Position numbers and translations under genes: made by a program
Part shown: one piece after another, positions 36,902 through 44,529 of the stretch
How positions within the stretch are numbered: position 1 is the first letter of the stretch
Layout: every line of letters starts with the position of its first letter
Origin: Allochromatium humboldtianum
GTDB taxonomy: Bacteria > Pseudomonadota > Gammaproteobacteria > Chromatiales > Chromatiaceae
Assembly (NCBI RefSeq): GCF_013385175.1
Contig: NZ_JABZEO010000013.1
Location: forward strand, 1 to 64,000
Direction of reading: 5' to 3'
Length of the DNA: 64,000 nucleotides
The notes under the pieces: model-generated
What the model was told of the DNA's origin: nothing
The model's input: only the letters and a program-made list of their open reading frames with translations
Database searches by the model: none

Positions 36902-37756
36902 CTAGCGCAGATTCTGTTTGTAGCTCGGAACCTGAGCATTGCGCGCCTTGGAGATATTGGCGAACTCCAGGGTGACGCTGGCCAGTTCGACGCCCGAGAA
37001 ATCGGCGTTGGTGACATCGGCCCGATGCAGGATGGAACCGCCGAGACTGGCGTTGGTCAGGTCGACGTTGGTGAGATTGGCGTGACGGAAGTTGGTATCC
37101 TGAGCCAGGACGCCGCGCAACCGGGCGCCATTGAGATTGGCCCCTTCCAGATTGGCCAGATTGATCACGGTGAAGCCTTCGGGAGTCGTGCTGGTCAGGT
37201 CGGCCTGACTCAGATTGGCACGCACCAGATTGGCGTCGTTGAGATGACAGTCGCGCAGATCGGCGTCCGAGAGATCGGCCTCGCGCAGATTGGCGCGGAT
37301 GAAGAGCGCGCTCGTAGCCTTGACCGAACGCAGGTCGCTGCCGTGAAAATCGGTCCCGCGCAGATCGGCGTGACTCAGGTCCGCACCCTGGAGGTTGGCG
37401 TAGCGGATCTCGACGCCGCGCAGATCGGCCTGGGCCAGTCGGGCGCCGGCGAGGTTGGCGTGATTGAGCATGGCCGAGCGCGCCGGATGTTCGGATCCGA
37501 GCCGGGCACGGGTGAGATCCGCCTCGCTCAGATCGGCCTGTTTCAGATGGACGCCGATCAGAATGGCATCGACCAGACGCGCGCCGGCCAGACAGGCGCC
37601 GTCGAGGTCGCTCGATGTCAGGTTGGCGCCGCTCAGATCCATCCCGCGCAGATCCGCGCCGCTCAGCTGCATGTCGCGCAGGTCCGCGCCGACGAGCGAA
37701 TCGGCGGCGATGGTTTCCAGGGTCGCGCCGGTTTCGCGATGTTTGATCTCGACCAT
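36902..37756 (-). CDS. Pentapeptide-repeat protein
   Basis: A 284-residue protein made almost wholly of A(D/N)LXX repeats (for example GADLRDMQLSGADLRGMDLSGANLTSSDLDGACLAGARL). These should fold as a right-handed quadrilateral beta helix. About 15 non-repeat residues at the N-terminus (MVEIKHRETGATLET) and about 15 at the C-terminus (KARNAQVPSYKQNLR) cap it. There is no signal peptide or membrane segment, so it is probably cytoplasmic. Some relatives mimic DNA and bind gyrase (Qnr, MfpA), but most are uncharacterised, and I see nothing here that picks a function. It converges on pth and diverges from holA. Confidence 0.85.
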   Translation of the reverse strand: MVEIKHRETGATLETIAADSLVGADLRDMQLSGADLRGMDLSGANLTSSDLDGACLAGARLVDAILIGVHLKQADLSEADLTRARLGSEHPARSAMLNHANLAGARLAQADLRGVEIRYANLQGADLSHADLRGTDFHGSDLRSVKATSALFIRANLREADLSDADLRDCHLNDANLVRANLSQADLTSTTPEGFTVINLANLEGANLNGARLRGVLAQDTNFRHANLTNVDLTNASLGGSILHRADVTNADFSGVELASVTLEFANISKARNAQVPSYKQNLR

Positions 37757-37807
37757 GTTCCAGTGTGCTCCACGGGGTGACGGGTTTCGGTTGGCTGAAA
37801 ATATACC

Positions 37808-38818
37808 ATGGCTATTCGTTTCAACGAGCTTGGGTCCAAGCTCAAGGCCGGACTGGCGCCGGTCTATCTGATCTGCGGCGATGAGCCCTATCAGTTCGGC
37901 GAGGCGGCGCGTCTGGTGCGCGAGGCGGCGCGCTGCGCCGGGTTCGACGAACGCGAGATCCTCGACACCGAGGGTCAGTTCCAGTGGGGGGCGCTGGCGG
38001 CGGCGGCGGATGCGATGTCGCTGTTCTCGTCACGGCGGCTGATCGAGTTGCGTGTGTCCAACGGCAAGGTCGGCAAGGAGGGCAGCGAGGCGATCCGCGC
38101 CTATTGCGAGCGTCCCTGTCCGGACAATCTGCTGCTGATCCTGGCGCCTGGGATGGATCGCAAGGAATTGCAGTCGGCCTGGGCCAAGCGGGTCGAGTCG
38201 ATCGGGGCCGTGATCCAGGTCTGGCCGTTGAAGGAACGCGAGCTGGAAGACTGGCTGGCGCAACGGTTGCAGTCGGTCGGCTTCCAGCCGGGCGCGGGCG
38301 TGGCGGCGCTGCTGGCCGAGCGCTCCGAGGGCAATCTGCTGGCGGCTGTGCAGGAGGTCGAGAAACTGCGTCTGCTGCATGAGCCGGGGCCTCTGGAACT
38401 CGACGATCTGCTCGGCAATCTGGCCGACAGTGCGCGTTTCGATCTCTTTGCGCTGACCGATGCGGCGCTGAACGGCGATCGGGCGCGGGTGCAGCGTGTG
38501 TTGAGCGTACTCAGGGCCGAGGGGACGGCGGATGTGCTGGTGCTCTGGGTGCTGGCGCGCGAGCTGCGGATGCTGGCCGAGGCGGCGGGCGCCGTCGCGG
38601 CGCGTGCTTCGCTCGATGCGGTCTACTCCAGACATCGCGTACCACGGATGCGGCAGGAGACGATCGGGCGGGCGTTGCGGCGTCTCTCGCCGGGGCGTCT
38701 GCGCGAGCTGCTGTCGCAGTGTGCCAGCGTCGATCGCGCCATCAAGGGCGTCGAGCCGGGCGACCCCTGGCATCGGCTCGCGGTCATCGCCGATGGGATG
38801 AGCGGCGGGGCGGTCTGA
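37808..38818 (+). CDS. holA: DNA polymerase III delta subunit
   Basis: The clamp-loader subunit that opens the beta sliding clamp. The 336-residue protein has the family pattern: LAPVYLICGDEPYQFGEAARLVREAAR near the N-terminus, LLLILAPGMDRKELQSAWAKRVESIGAVIQVWPLKERELEDWLAQRLQSVGFQPGAGVAALLAERSEGNLLAAVQEVEKLRLL in the AAA-like middle, and a C-terminal collar domain (ALRRLSPGRLRELLSQCASVDRAIKGVEPGDPWHRLAVIADGM). In E. coli it follows leuS and lptE; neither is present here. It ends just before a strong hairpin shared with the small minus-strand gene. Confidence 0.93.
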   Translation: MAIRFNELGSKLKAGLAPVYLICGDEPYQFGEAARLVREAARCAGFDEREILDTEGQFQWGALAAAADAMSLFSSRRLIELRVSNGKVGKEGSEAIRAYCERPCPDNLLLILAPGMDRKELQSAWAKRVESIGAVIQVWPLKERELEDWLAQRLQSVGFQPGAGVAALLAERSEGNLLAAVQEVEKLRLLHEPGPLELDDLLGNLADSARFDLFALTDAALNGDRARVQRVLSVLRAEGTADVLVLWVLARELRMLAEAAGAVAARASLDAVYSRHRVPRMRQETIGRALRRLSPGRLRELLSQCASVDRAIKGVEPGDPWHRLAVIADGMSGGAV

Positions 38819-38845
38819 TGGTGTTGACGGGCGAGGAGCGGGCGC

Positions 38846-38872
38846 GGCGCCACCCAGTGGGTCGGTGGCGCC
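38846..38872. terminator. Bidirectional hairpin between holA and the minus-strand remnant
   Basis: A perfect 9-bp inverted repeat GGCGCCACC / GGTGGCGCC with a 9-base loop lies in the gap between the convergent 3' ends. There is no T-tract on either side, so it may be a weak terminator or a 3'-end stabiliser. Confidence 0.4.
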
Positions 38873-38881
38873 GGATGCCGA

Positions 38882-39040
38882 TCAGCGCTGCTCGTTCTCC
38901 AGCGCCTTCTGCGTGATCTCCTGATAGAGCGAGATCACGCGCGTATAGAGCGGCTGAAGGTCGGGCCGTTGGTCGACGATGCGCTTGACATCCTCTGCAT
39001 CGGCCATCACCAGTTTGAGATGATCGATGTCGCTCTCGTC
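38882..39040 (-). pseudogene. 5'-truncated remnant of a small protein gene
   Basis: The last 52 or so codons read DESDIDHLKLVMADAEDVKRIVDQRPDLQPLYTRVISLYQEITQKALENEQR, a hydrophilic helical sequence with protein-like composition and a normal stop. I do not recognise the family. Extending 5' gives MRQRGREIDRTERGECL, which is exactly antisense to conserved SulP codons, so the original N-terminus has been lost at about 39041. An internal ATG at 39007 could still start a 41-residue peptide. The 3'-end hairpin shared with holA supports it once having been a real gene. An intact short gene with a coincidental overlap cannot be excluded. Confidence 0.5.
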
Positions 39041-39925
39041 GAGACATTCACCGCGCTCGGTGCGGTCAATCTCGCGGCCTCGCTGTCGCAATCCTTCGCC
39101 ATCAGTGGGGCGGACTCGCGCACGGCGATGGCCGATGCCGCCGGCGGGCGCACCCAGGTCACGGGGCTGGTGGCGGCGGGGACCATTGCGCTGGTGCTGC
39201 TGTTCCTGACCGGGCCATTGCGCTATGTCCCGATCGCTGCCTTGGGCGCGGTCCTGATCAAGGCGTCGCTGTCACTGCTGGATCTCAAGACCCTGCGTGA
39301 ACTCGATCGCTTCGACCGGCGTGAACTGGCCCTCTCGCTGCTCGCCACCCTGGGCGTGATCTGGGTCGGGGCCATCAAGGCCATCCTGGTGGTGGTCATC
39401 CTGGCCCTGCTGCGGTTCGTGCGACTGACCTCGCGCCCGCGCGTCGATGTCCTCGGCGAGGTCGAGGAGCTGTCGGGCTTCCATTCGATCGTCCGGCATC
39501 CGGAGGCGCGGACGGATCCCGGCCTGGTGCTGCTGCGCTTCAACGCCCCGCTGGTGTTCTTCAATGCGCCCTATTTCAAGCAGCGGGCGCTGGCGGCCAT
39601 CGCGGCGGCCGGCCCCGATCTGCGCTGGCTGGTGCTCGACGCGCTGCCGCTGACCCAGGTCGACGTCACCGGCTACGACACGCTGGACGCCCTGTCGCGC
39701 CTGCTGCACGAACGCGGCGCCGAGCTGGTCATGGCGGGCCGGCTGACCGAGACCCAGGAGTGGATGGACGCCAGGGGCTTCGGCGAACGCCGTCTGGCCG
39801 ATCGCCATTTCCCGACCCTGCGCCGGGCCGTCCTGGCCTATCGGGCGCTCGCGGACGACAGCGCGATCCCTGAATCAGCCAAGGTCGCGGATCGGCCGAT
39901 CGTCAACCAGACTCATCCCTCATAG
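39041..39925 (+). pseudogene. SulP-family anion transporter, N-terminal half missing
   Basis: The frame encodes the last part of a SulP (SLC26-like) transporter. TALGAVNLAASLSQSFAISGADSRTAMADAAGGRTQVTGLVAAGTIALVLLFLTGPLRYVPIAALGAVLIKASLSLLDL matches the family's last membrane segments. A cytoplasmic STAS domain follows (PGLVLLRFNAPLVFFNAPYFKQRALAAI, WLVLDALPLTQVDVTGYDTLDALSRLLHERGAELVMAGRL). Full SulP proteins are about 550-600 residues; here about 295 remain, and the first eight or more membrane helices are gone. The ORF can open at a TTG at 38969, but that piece is the antisense of the remnant gene opposite. It cannot be a working transporter. A free STAS/helix product may still be made, since the following genes are only 13 bases away. 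Confidence 0.8.
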
Positions 39926-39938
39926 GAGCCCCATCGAC

Positions 39939-40409
39939 ATGGCGGACGCGTTACACCTGCTGCATCCGGAAGCGATCCCTCATCTGCCCATCTTCATCAC
40001 CGCGCCGGGGGAGACGGACGTGTTGTTCGTGGTGAATGCCATCTTCGTGCTGCTGGCCGTGAGCGGTCTCGGGGTCTTTTATTTCAAGCTCCATGCACTG
40101 CCGGAGCAGTTGGCGCATCGCGGCCAGAAGATCCAGTTCCAGATCGTCGCGGTGCTGGGTCTGCTGGCGCTCTTCACCCACAACCACGCCTTCTGGATCG
40201 CCGGACTGCTGCTGGCCCTGGTGCCCTTGCCCGATTTCACCACACCGCTCGGCACGATCGCGCGCTCGCTGGAGCGGCTGGCCGATGCGGCGCAGCCGCC
40301 CGCCGTGCCACCGCTTGAGTCCAACACGCCGCGTCAGGTTGCGGCGACACCCTCGCCCGAGGCGCCGCCGAACGCCGCCGACCGGCCGATCGAGCCGAAG
40401 GAGGATTGA
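39939..40409 (+). CDS. Small integral membrane protein of the HlyD operon
   Basis: A 156-residue protein with two or three membrane segments (DVLFVVNAIFVLLAVSGLGVFYFKL and FQIVAVLGLLALFTHNHAFWIAGLLLALVPLP) and a Pro/Ala-rich cytoplasmic-looking tail. I do not recognise it firmly. Its size and position directly before a HlyD-like gene recall the YiaW/YiaV pair of E. coli, where a small membrane protein precedes a HlyD-family protein. The ATG follows AGGAGCCCC. It lies 13 bases after the SulP remnant and 3 bases before the HlyD gene, so the three form one transcript. Confidence 0.6.
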   Translation: MADALHLLHPEAIPHLPIFITAPGETDVLFVVNAIFVLLAVSGLGVFYFKLHALPEQLAHRGQKIQFQIVAVLGLLALFTHNHAFWIAGLLLALVPLPDFTTPLGTIARSLERLADAAQPPAVPPLESNTPRQVAATPSPEAPPNAADRPIEPKED

Positions 40410-40412
40410 ACC

Positions 40413-41642
40413 ATGCTGGAACTCTTCCTCTGTTCGCTGCTGACCATTCTGCCGGACTTCCTCTATCGGCGTTTCGTCCAGGGCAAGCGGCTCGGTCACG
40501 AAATCAACCTGTTCTCGGTCTGGTTCGAGCTGCGTTGGGGGATCACCTTCTGCCTGATCCTGACCCTGTGTCTAATTACGACCATCTTCTACTTCCATCC
40601 CTCGACCAAGGCCGCGACCTCGGTGTTCCGCACCGTGACCATCCTGCCCGAGCGCAATGGCCGCGTGGCCGAGACCTATGTCGAGATCAACCAGCGGGTA
40701 ACGGCCGGCCAGCCGCTGTTCCGGCTCGACAGCAGTGAGCAGGAGGCGGCCATCGAAACGGCGCGCCGCAAGATCGCCGAGATCGAGGCGGCGATGATCG
40801 TCGCGAAATCGCAACTGGCCGAGGCCGACGCGCGGATCGTCCAGGCGCGCGGGATGCTCCAGCAGGCCACCGACGAGTTCAAGGCCCGCGCCGAGGTGCA
40901 GAAGCGCAGTCCGGGGTCGGTCGCCGAGCGCGATGTCGAGCGCGCGCGGGTGCAGGTCCAGACCCAGCAGGGCGGGCTCGACGCCGCGCTCGCCGGTCGC
41001 GAGGCCGTAGTCTCGGAGATGGAATTCAAGCTCCCGGCCCAGAAGGCGAGCGCCGAGGCGGCACTGCGCGAGGCGCAGATCGAACTCGACAAGAGTCTGG
41101 TGGTGGCCGGCACCGACGGTCTGGTGCAGCAGTTCGCACTGCGTCCGGGCGACGTGGTCAACCCCATGCTGCGACCCGCCGGCATCCTGGTGCCGGATCG
41201 CAAGGTCACGGGGCTGATGGCGGGTTTCGGCCAGATCGAGGCGCCGGTGCTCAGGGTCGGCATGATCGGCGAGGTCACATGCGTGGCCAAGCCGTGGCAG
41301 ATCATTCCTGTGGTGATCACCGAGGTCCAGGACGTCATCGCCTCGGGTCAGGTCCGGGCCACCGACCAACTGGTCGATATCCAACAGATCGCGCGTCCCG
41401 GAACCCTCACCGTCATGCTGGAACCGCTCTATGAGGGCCAGCTCGACGACCTGCCCCAGGGCGGCGTCTGCATCGCCAACGCCTATACCAGCAACCATGA
41501 GGCGCTCGCTGATCCAGACATCGGCGGTTTGCGCTGGCTCGGGCTGCACGCCATCGACGCCGTCGGTCTGGTGCACGCCATGCTTCTGCGCATCCAGGCG
41601 TTGCTGTTGCCGATCCAGACACTGGTGCTGGGCGGGCATTGA
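40413..41642 (+). CDS. HlyD-family membrane-fusion protein
   Basis: A 409-residue periplasmic adaptor. A cytoplasmic N-terminal stretch (LPDFLYRRFVQGKRLGHEINLFSVWFELRWG) is followed by one membrane segment (ITFCLILTLCLITTIFYF). A split lipoyl/beta-barrel unit follows (VTILPERNGRVAETYVEINQRVTAGQPLFRLDSSEQEAAIETA ... SLVVAGTDGLVQQFALRPGDVV), interrupted by a coiled-coil hairpin (about residues 115-215, with IVAKSQLAEADARIVQARGMLQQATDEF). A second hydrophobic stretch closes the protein (LVHAMLLRIQALLLPIQTLVL), as in YiaV/EmrA-like relatives. No ABC, RND or MFS pump or TolC gene is adjacent, so the partner is unclear. The AI-2E-family permease at the end of the operon is a candidate. Confidence 0.8.
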   Translation: MLELFLCSLLTILPDFLYRRFVQGKRLGHEINLFSVWFELRWGITFCLILTLCLITTIFYFHPSTKAATSVFRTVTILPERNGRVAETYVEINQRVTAGQPLFRLDSSEQEAAIETARRKIAEIEAAMIVAKSQLAEADARIVQARGMLQQATDEFKARAEVQKRSPGSVAERDVERARVQVQTQQGGLDAALAGREAVVSEMEFKLPAQKASAEAALREAQIELDKSLVVAGTDGLVQQFALRPGDVVNPMLRPAGILVPDRKVTGLMAGFGQIEAPVLRVGMIGEVTCVAKPWQIIPVVITEVQDVIASGQVRATDQLVDIQQIARPGTLTVMLEPLYEGQLDDLPQGGVCIANAYTSNHEALADPDIGGLRWLGLHAIDAVGLVHAMLLRIQALLLPIQTLVLGGH

Positions 41643-41714
41643 GCGGACGTCCGCACCGGCTGCAACCGCACACCATTTCGATCACTTCAACCACAGCGAC
41701 ACGAGGAACGACCC

Positions 41715-42281
41715 ATGAAGACCAAGGCACGCCCGATCCATCTCGCCTGCGCCCTGACCCTGAGCCTGATCGGTCTGTCGGCCGCCGTCCGGGCCGAGAC
41801 CCTGCCCGTCGCGGGCGGCGCGATCTCCACCACGCTCACCGGCAAGGTGACTGTGGTCAATGTCGAAAAACGCCTGCTGACCCTCCAGACGCCCGAGGGC
41901 CGGTTCGAGGTCTTGCGCGTGCCCCCCGAGGTCAAGCGGCTCGACGAGATCAAGATCGGCAATACCCTGACCATCACTGAGACCGAATTCCTGCTGCTCG
42001 ACCTGCAAAAGGGCGCCGATGTCGGCGAACCGGGCGTGTCGAGCGAGTCGGTGATCGTGCGCGATCCGGGTGACAAACCCGCCGGCATTATGATCGATGC
42101 GCTGACCGTCACCGGGACCATCACGGCCCTGGACAAGGCCAAGTCCACCGTCACCATCCAGGGACCGGAGGAACACATCACGCTCAAGGTCGAGGATCCG
42201 AGCGTGCTCGACTCGGTGGCCGTGGGTGATGGCGTGAGCGCCTCCTACGCGCGTTCCATCAGCGGCGTGGTGGAGTTCTAA
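41715..42281 (+). CDS. Exported protein of unknown function
   Basis: A 188-residue protein with a signal peptide (HLACALTLSLIGLSAAVRAE) and a mature part of short beta-strand repeats. Two similar units are visible: TLTGKVTVVNVEKRLLTLQTPEGRFEVLRVPPEVKRLDEIKIGNTLTI and TVTGTITALDKAKSTVTIQGPEEHITLKVEDPSVLDSVAVGDGVSASY. Each looks like a small beta-barrel of the 'T..G.V..V...K..TL..P.G......V' type seen in other exported proteins of unknown role. It lies 72 bases after the HlyD gene, with a good GAGG before the ATG, and is probably periplasmic. I do not recognise a named function. Confidence 0.65.
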   Translation: MKTKARPIHLACALTLSLIGLSAAVRAETLPVAGGAISTTLTGKVTVVNVEKRLLTLQTPEGRFEVLRVPPEVKRLDEIKIGNTLTITETEFLLLDLQKGADVGEPGVSSESVIVRDPGDKPAGIMIDALTVTGTITALDKAKSTVTIQGPEEHITLKVEDPSVLDSVAVGDGVSASYARSISGVVEF

Positions 42282-42408
42282 CGACAGCCGTCAGCGATCA
42301 GCCGCCGGTCTTCGGTGCTGTTCCTCGTTGGAGCGGCCAACCGCCGGGCGCTTGCCCGACCCCGAAGGGCCGGCGGCTGGTCCAGTCAACCCTGTGAGTC
42401 TCGCCGCC

Positions 42409-42510
42409 ATGTCACATCCATTCCGCGACAGTCTCGCCATCTGGTTCCTGGCCCTCCTGCTCGGCGGCTGCGCGAGCCCGGACGTCAGCTCGTCTGGACC
42501 GGACCCGTGA
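42409..42510 (+). CDS. Putative 33-residue lipoprotein
   Basis: Reads MSHPFRDSLAIWFLALLLGG, then CASPDVSSSGPDP. A short hydrophobic stretch ends in a LLGGC lipobox, leaving a 13-residue mature tail, much like small entericidin-type lipoproteins. A GTG 18 bases earlier is an alternative start. There is no clear Shine-Dalgarno and the peptide is tiny, so this is tentative. It lies between two exported proteins of the same operon. Confidence 0.35.
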   Translation: MSHPFRDSLAIWFLALLLGGCASPDVSSSGPDP

Positions 42511-42580
42511 TCTGGCGTTTTCCGGTCGACGAGTCGGCACCCTGAGCGCGTCTCCATACATCCATCACCCGAGGCTTCAC

Positions 42581-43375
42581 ATGCAACGGACTCGACTCCA
42601 AACCGCTTCCTGGGCAGGTTCGGCGCTCATCGCCGTCGTCTTGGCGACCGGCTGCGCCACGGATTCCAATCCACTGGGCAGCGGCACCGGCGTGACGGCG
42701 AGCGATCCGAGCCGCCTGACACAGAGCGGCTTTCTCTCCGACTATGGACGTCTGGCGCCCGTGTCCTGGGAAGAGGGCATCCAGTGCTGGCGGCGCCCGG
42801 ACCTCGACATCAAGCGCTACGACAAGGTTTTGATCGGACGCATGAGCGTTTCGCTCAAGCCCGGTCAGTCGACGACGATCGATCCGACCGATCTCAAGGC
42901 GCTGACCGACTATTTCCATGACTCGATGGTCAAGGCGCTCAAGCCGCAGATGACGGTGGTCGAGAAGCCCGGACCGGGCGTGCTCGGACTGCGCATCGCT
43001 CTGACCAATCTGGTGCCGACCGACGTGACCCGCAGTGTGACCGGAACGATCGTGCCCTATGGTTTCGTGGCCGAGGCCGGTGCGGGGGCGGCCACGGGAC
43101 GACCCGCCGGCTCCACGCCCTATCTGGGCGAGACCGGCATGGAGATGCAGTTCGTCGACAGTGCCACGGGAACCGTCCTCGCCGAGTGTCGCGACACCCA
43201 GATCGGACGCAAATATGCCGCCGAGCTGGACGCCGGTGCGACGGGTGCGGCCCAGACCTGGGCCAGCGGCTATGTCAACTCCTTCCAGAGCTGGGCCTAT
43301 GCCCGGAATGCCTTCGACAAGTGGTCGGCGCTGACGGCCCAGCGTCTGGCGGCGTTGCGCGGCACGGGGCGCTAG
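42581..43375 (+). CDS. DUF3313-type outer-membrane lipoprotein
   Basis: A 264-residue lipoprotein. The signal ends in LATGC, so the lipidated Cys is near residue 25. The mature body (SGFLSDYGRLAPVSWEEGIQCWRRPDLDIKRYDKVLIGRMSVSL ... LKALTDYFHDSMVKALKPQMTVVEKPGPGVLGLRIALTNLVPT) fits the DUF3313 family, and WASGYVNSFQSWAYARNAFDKWSALTAQRLAAL lies near the C-terminus. The family is uncharacterised but is recurrently found beside envelope transport genes. It follows the tiny lipoprotein and precedes the AI-2E permease in one direction. Confidence 0.75.
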   Translation: MQRTRLQTASWAGSALIAVVLATGCATDSNPLGSGTGVTASDPSRLTQSGFLSDYGRLAPVSWEEGIQCWRRPDLDIKRYDKVLIGRMSVSLKPGQSTTIDPTDLKALTDYFHDSMVKALKPQMTVVEKPGPGVLGLRIALTNLVPTDVTRSVTGTIVPYGFVAEAGAGAATGRPAGSTPYLGETGMEMQFVDSATGTVLAECRDTQIGRKYAAELDAGATGAAQTWASGYVNSFQSWAYARNAFDKWSALTAQRLAALRGTGR

Positions 43376-43458
43376 CCGGGGATGAGCCGGCACCGTACCA
43401 AGGATCGGCCCCCATGCCCTGACGATGAAACTCCAGGCCCGAATGCGAGGACAGTCCC

Positions 43459-44520
43459 TTGGTCGAGCAACGCGAATTCCTGGCCAATGCCATCGAAGCC
43501 AGTGTCCGTATCGGTCTGCTGCTGGTTTTGGCGGCCTGGTGCTTCGACATCGTCCAGCCCTTCGTCATCCCCATCGCCTGGGGGATCATCATCGCGGTGG
43601 CGCAGTACCCCGGCTATCGCCGACTCTGTGTCTGGTTCGGCGGGCGCAGGCGCGCGGCGGCCATCCTGATCGCGACGATCGATCTCCTGGTGCTGCTGGT
43701 TCCGGCGGTGCTCTTGAGCGACACGCTGCTGGATGGCCTCCAGGGGTTCGCCAAGGGGTTGCAGGACGGTACGCTCGCGGTTCCTCGGCTGCCCGAATCG
43801 GTCAAGGACTGGCCGCTGGTCGGCGAGCCGCTCAGTGGCTTCTGGAATCAGGCGTCCCAGAATCTGGCCGCGACAGCGGCCAAGTTCACCCCTCAGCTCA
43901 AGGCGGCGGCCGGCTGGCTGTTGTCCACGGCGGCTGGCGCCGGGTTCAGCGTGCTGCAATTCATCATCGCCATCGTCATCGCGGGTGCGCTGCTGGCGCA
44001 GTCGGAGGCTTCGGCCGGGTTTGCACGGGCTGTCGCGGCGCGTCTGGTGGGGGAGGAGAAGGGGGCGGATCTGGCCCGACTCGCGGAGACGGTCGTGCGC
44101 AGCGTCACCAAGGGCATCCTGGGCGTGGCGCTGATCCAGGCCATTCTGGCGGGGATCGGTTTCATGGTCATGGGAATCCCCGCCGCCGGACTCTGGGCGC
44201 TGCTGTGTCTGCTGCTCAGCACGGTGCAGATCGGCATCTTTCCGATCACCGTGCCGATCCTGATCTACGTCTTCGCGACGGCCGACACGGTGCCGGCGGT
44301 GCTGTTCCTGGTCTGGAGTCTCATCGTCGGCAGTCTGGACAACGTGCTCAAGCCGCTGGTGCTGGGGCGCGGGGTGCAGGTACCCATGGCCGTGATCTTC
44401 GTGGGGGCCATCGGCGGCTTCATCAGCTCCGGCATCATCGGGCTCTTCGTCGGCGCCGTGGTGCTGACGCTCGGCTACAAGCTGCTCCTGGCCTGGGTAT
44501 ATGAGCGGGCCGAAGGGTAG
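43459..44520 (+). CDS. AI-2E/PerM-family membrane permease
   Basis: A 353-residue polytopic membrane protein with the family layout. Two or three N-terminal helices (IGLLLVLAAWCFDIVQPFVIPIAWGIIIAVAQYPGY, AAILIATIDLLVLLVPAVLLS) are followed by a large hydrophilic loop. The C-terminal helical bundle has VTKGILGVALIQAILAGIGFMVMGIPAAGLWALLCLLLSTVQIGIFPITVPILIY and SLDNVLKPLVLGRGVQVPMAVIFVGAIGGFISSGIIGLFVGAVVLTLGYKLL. The start is a TTG with GAGGA 7 bases upstream. Family members export AI-2 (TqsA), act in pH homeostasis, or are unknown. Closing this envelope operon, it may be the inner-membrane partner of the HlyD-like protein, which is inference. Confidence 0.8.
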   Translation: MVEQREFLANAIEASVRIGLLLVLAAWCFDIVQPFVIPIAWGIIIAVAQYPGYRRLCVWFGGRRRAAAILIATIDLLVLLVPAVLLSDTLLDGLQGFAKGLQDGTLAVPRLPESVKDWPLVGEPLSGFWNQASQNLAATAAKFTPQLKAAAGWLLSTAAGAGFSVLQFIIAIVIAGALLAQSEASAGFARAVAARLVGEEKGADLARLAETVVRSVTKGILGVALIQAILAGIGFMVMGIPAAGLWALLCLLLSTVQIGIFPITVPILIYVFATADTVPAVLFLVWSLIVGSLDNVLKPLVLGRGVQVPMAVIFVGAIGGFISSGIIGLFVGAVVLTLGYKLLLAWVYERAEG

Positions 44521-44529
44521 GAGTGCGTC

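Noticed and set aside
36890-37780. A plus-strand frame with IGxxQIG-like repeats
   Set aside because: The repeats are the reverse complement of the pentapeptide A(D/N)LXX repeats; the minus-strand reading is the real protein.
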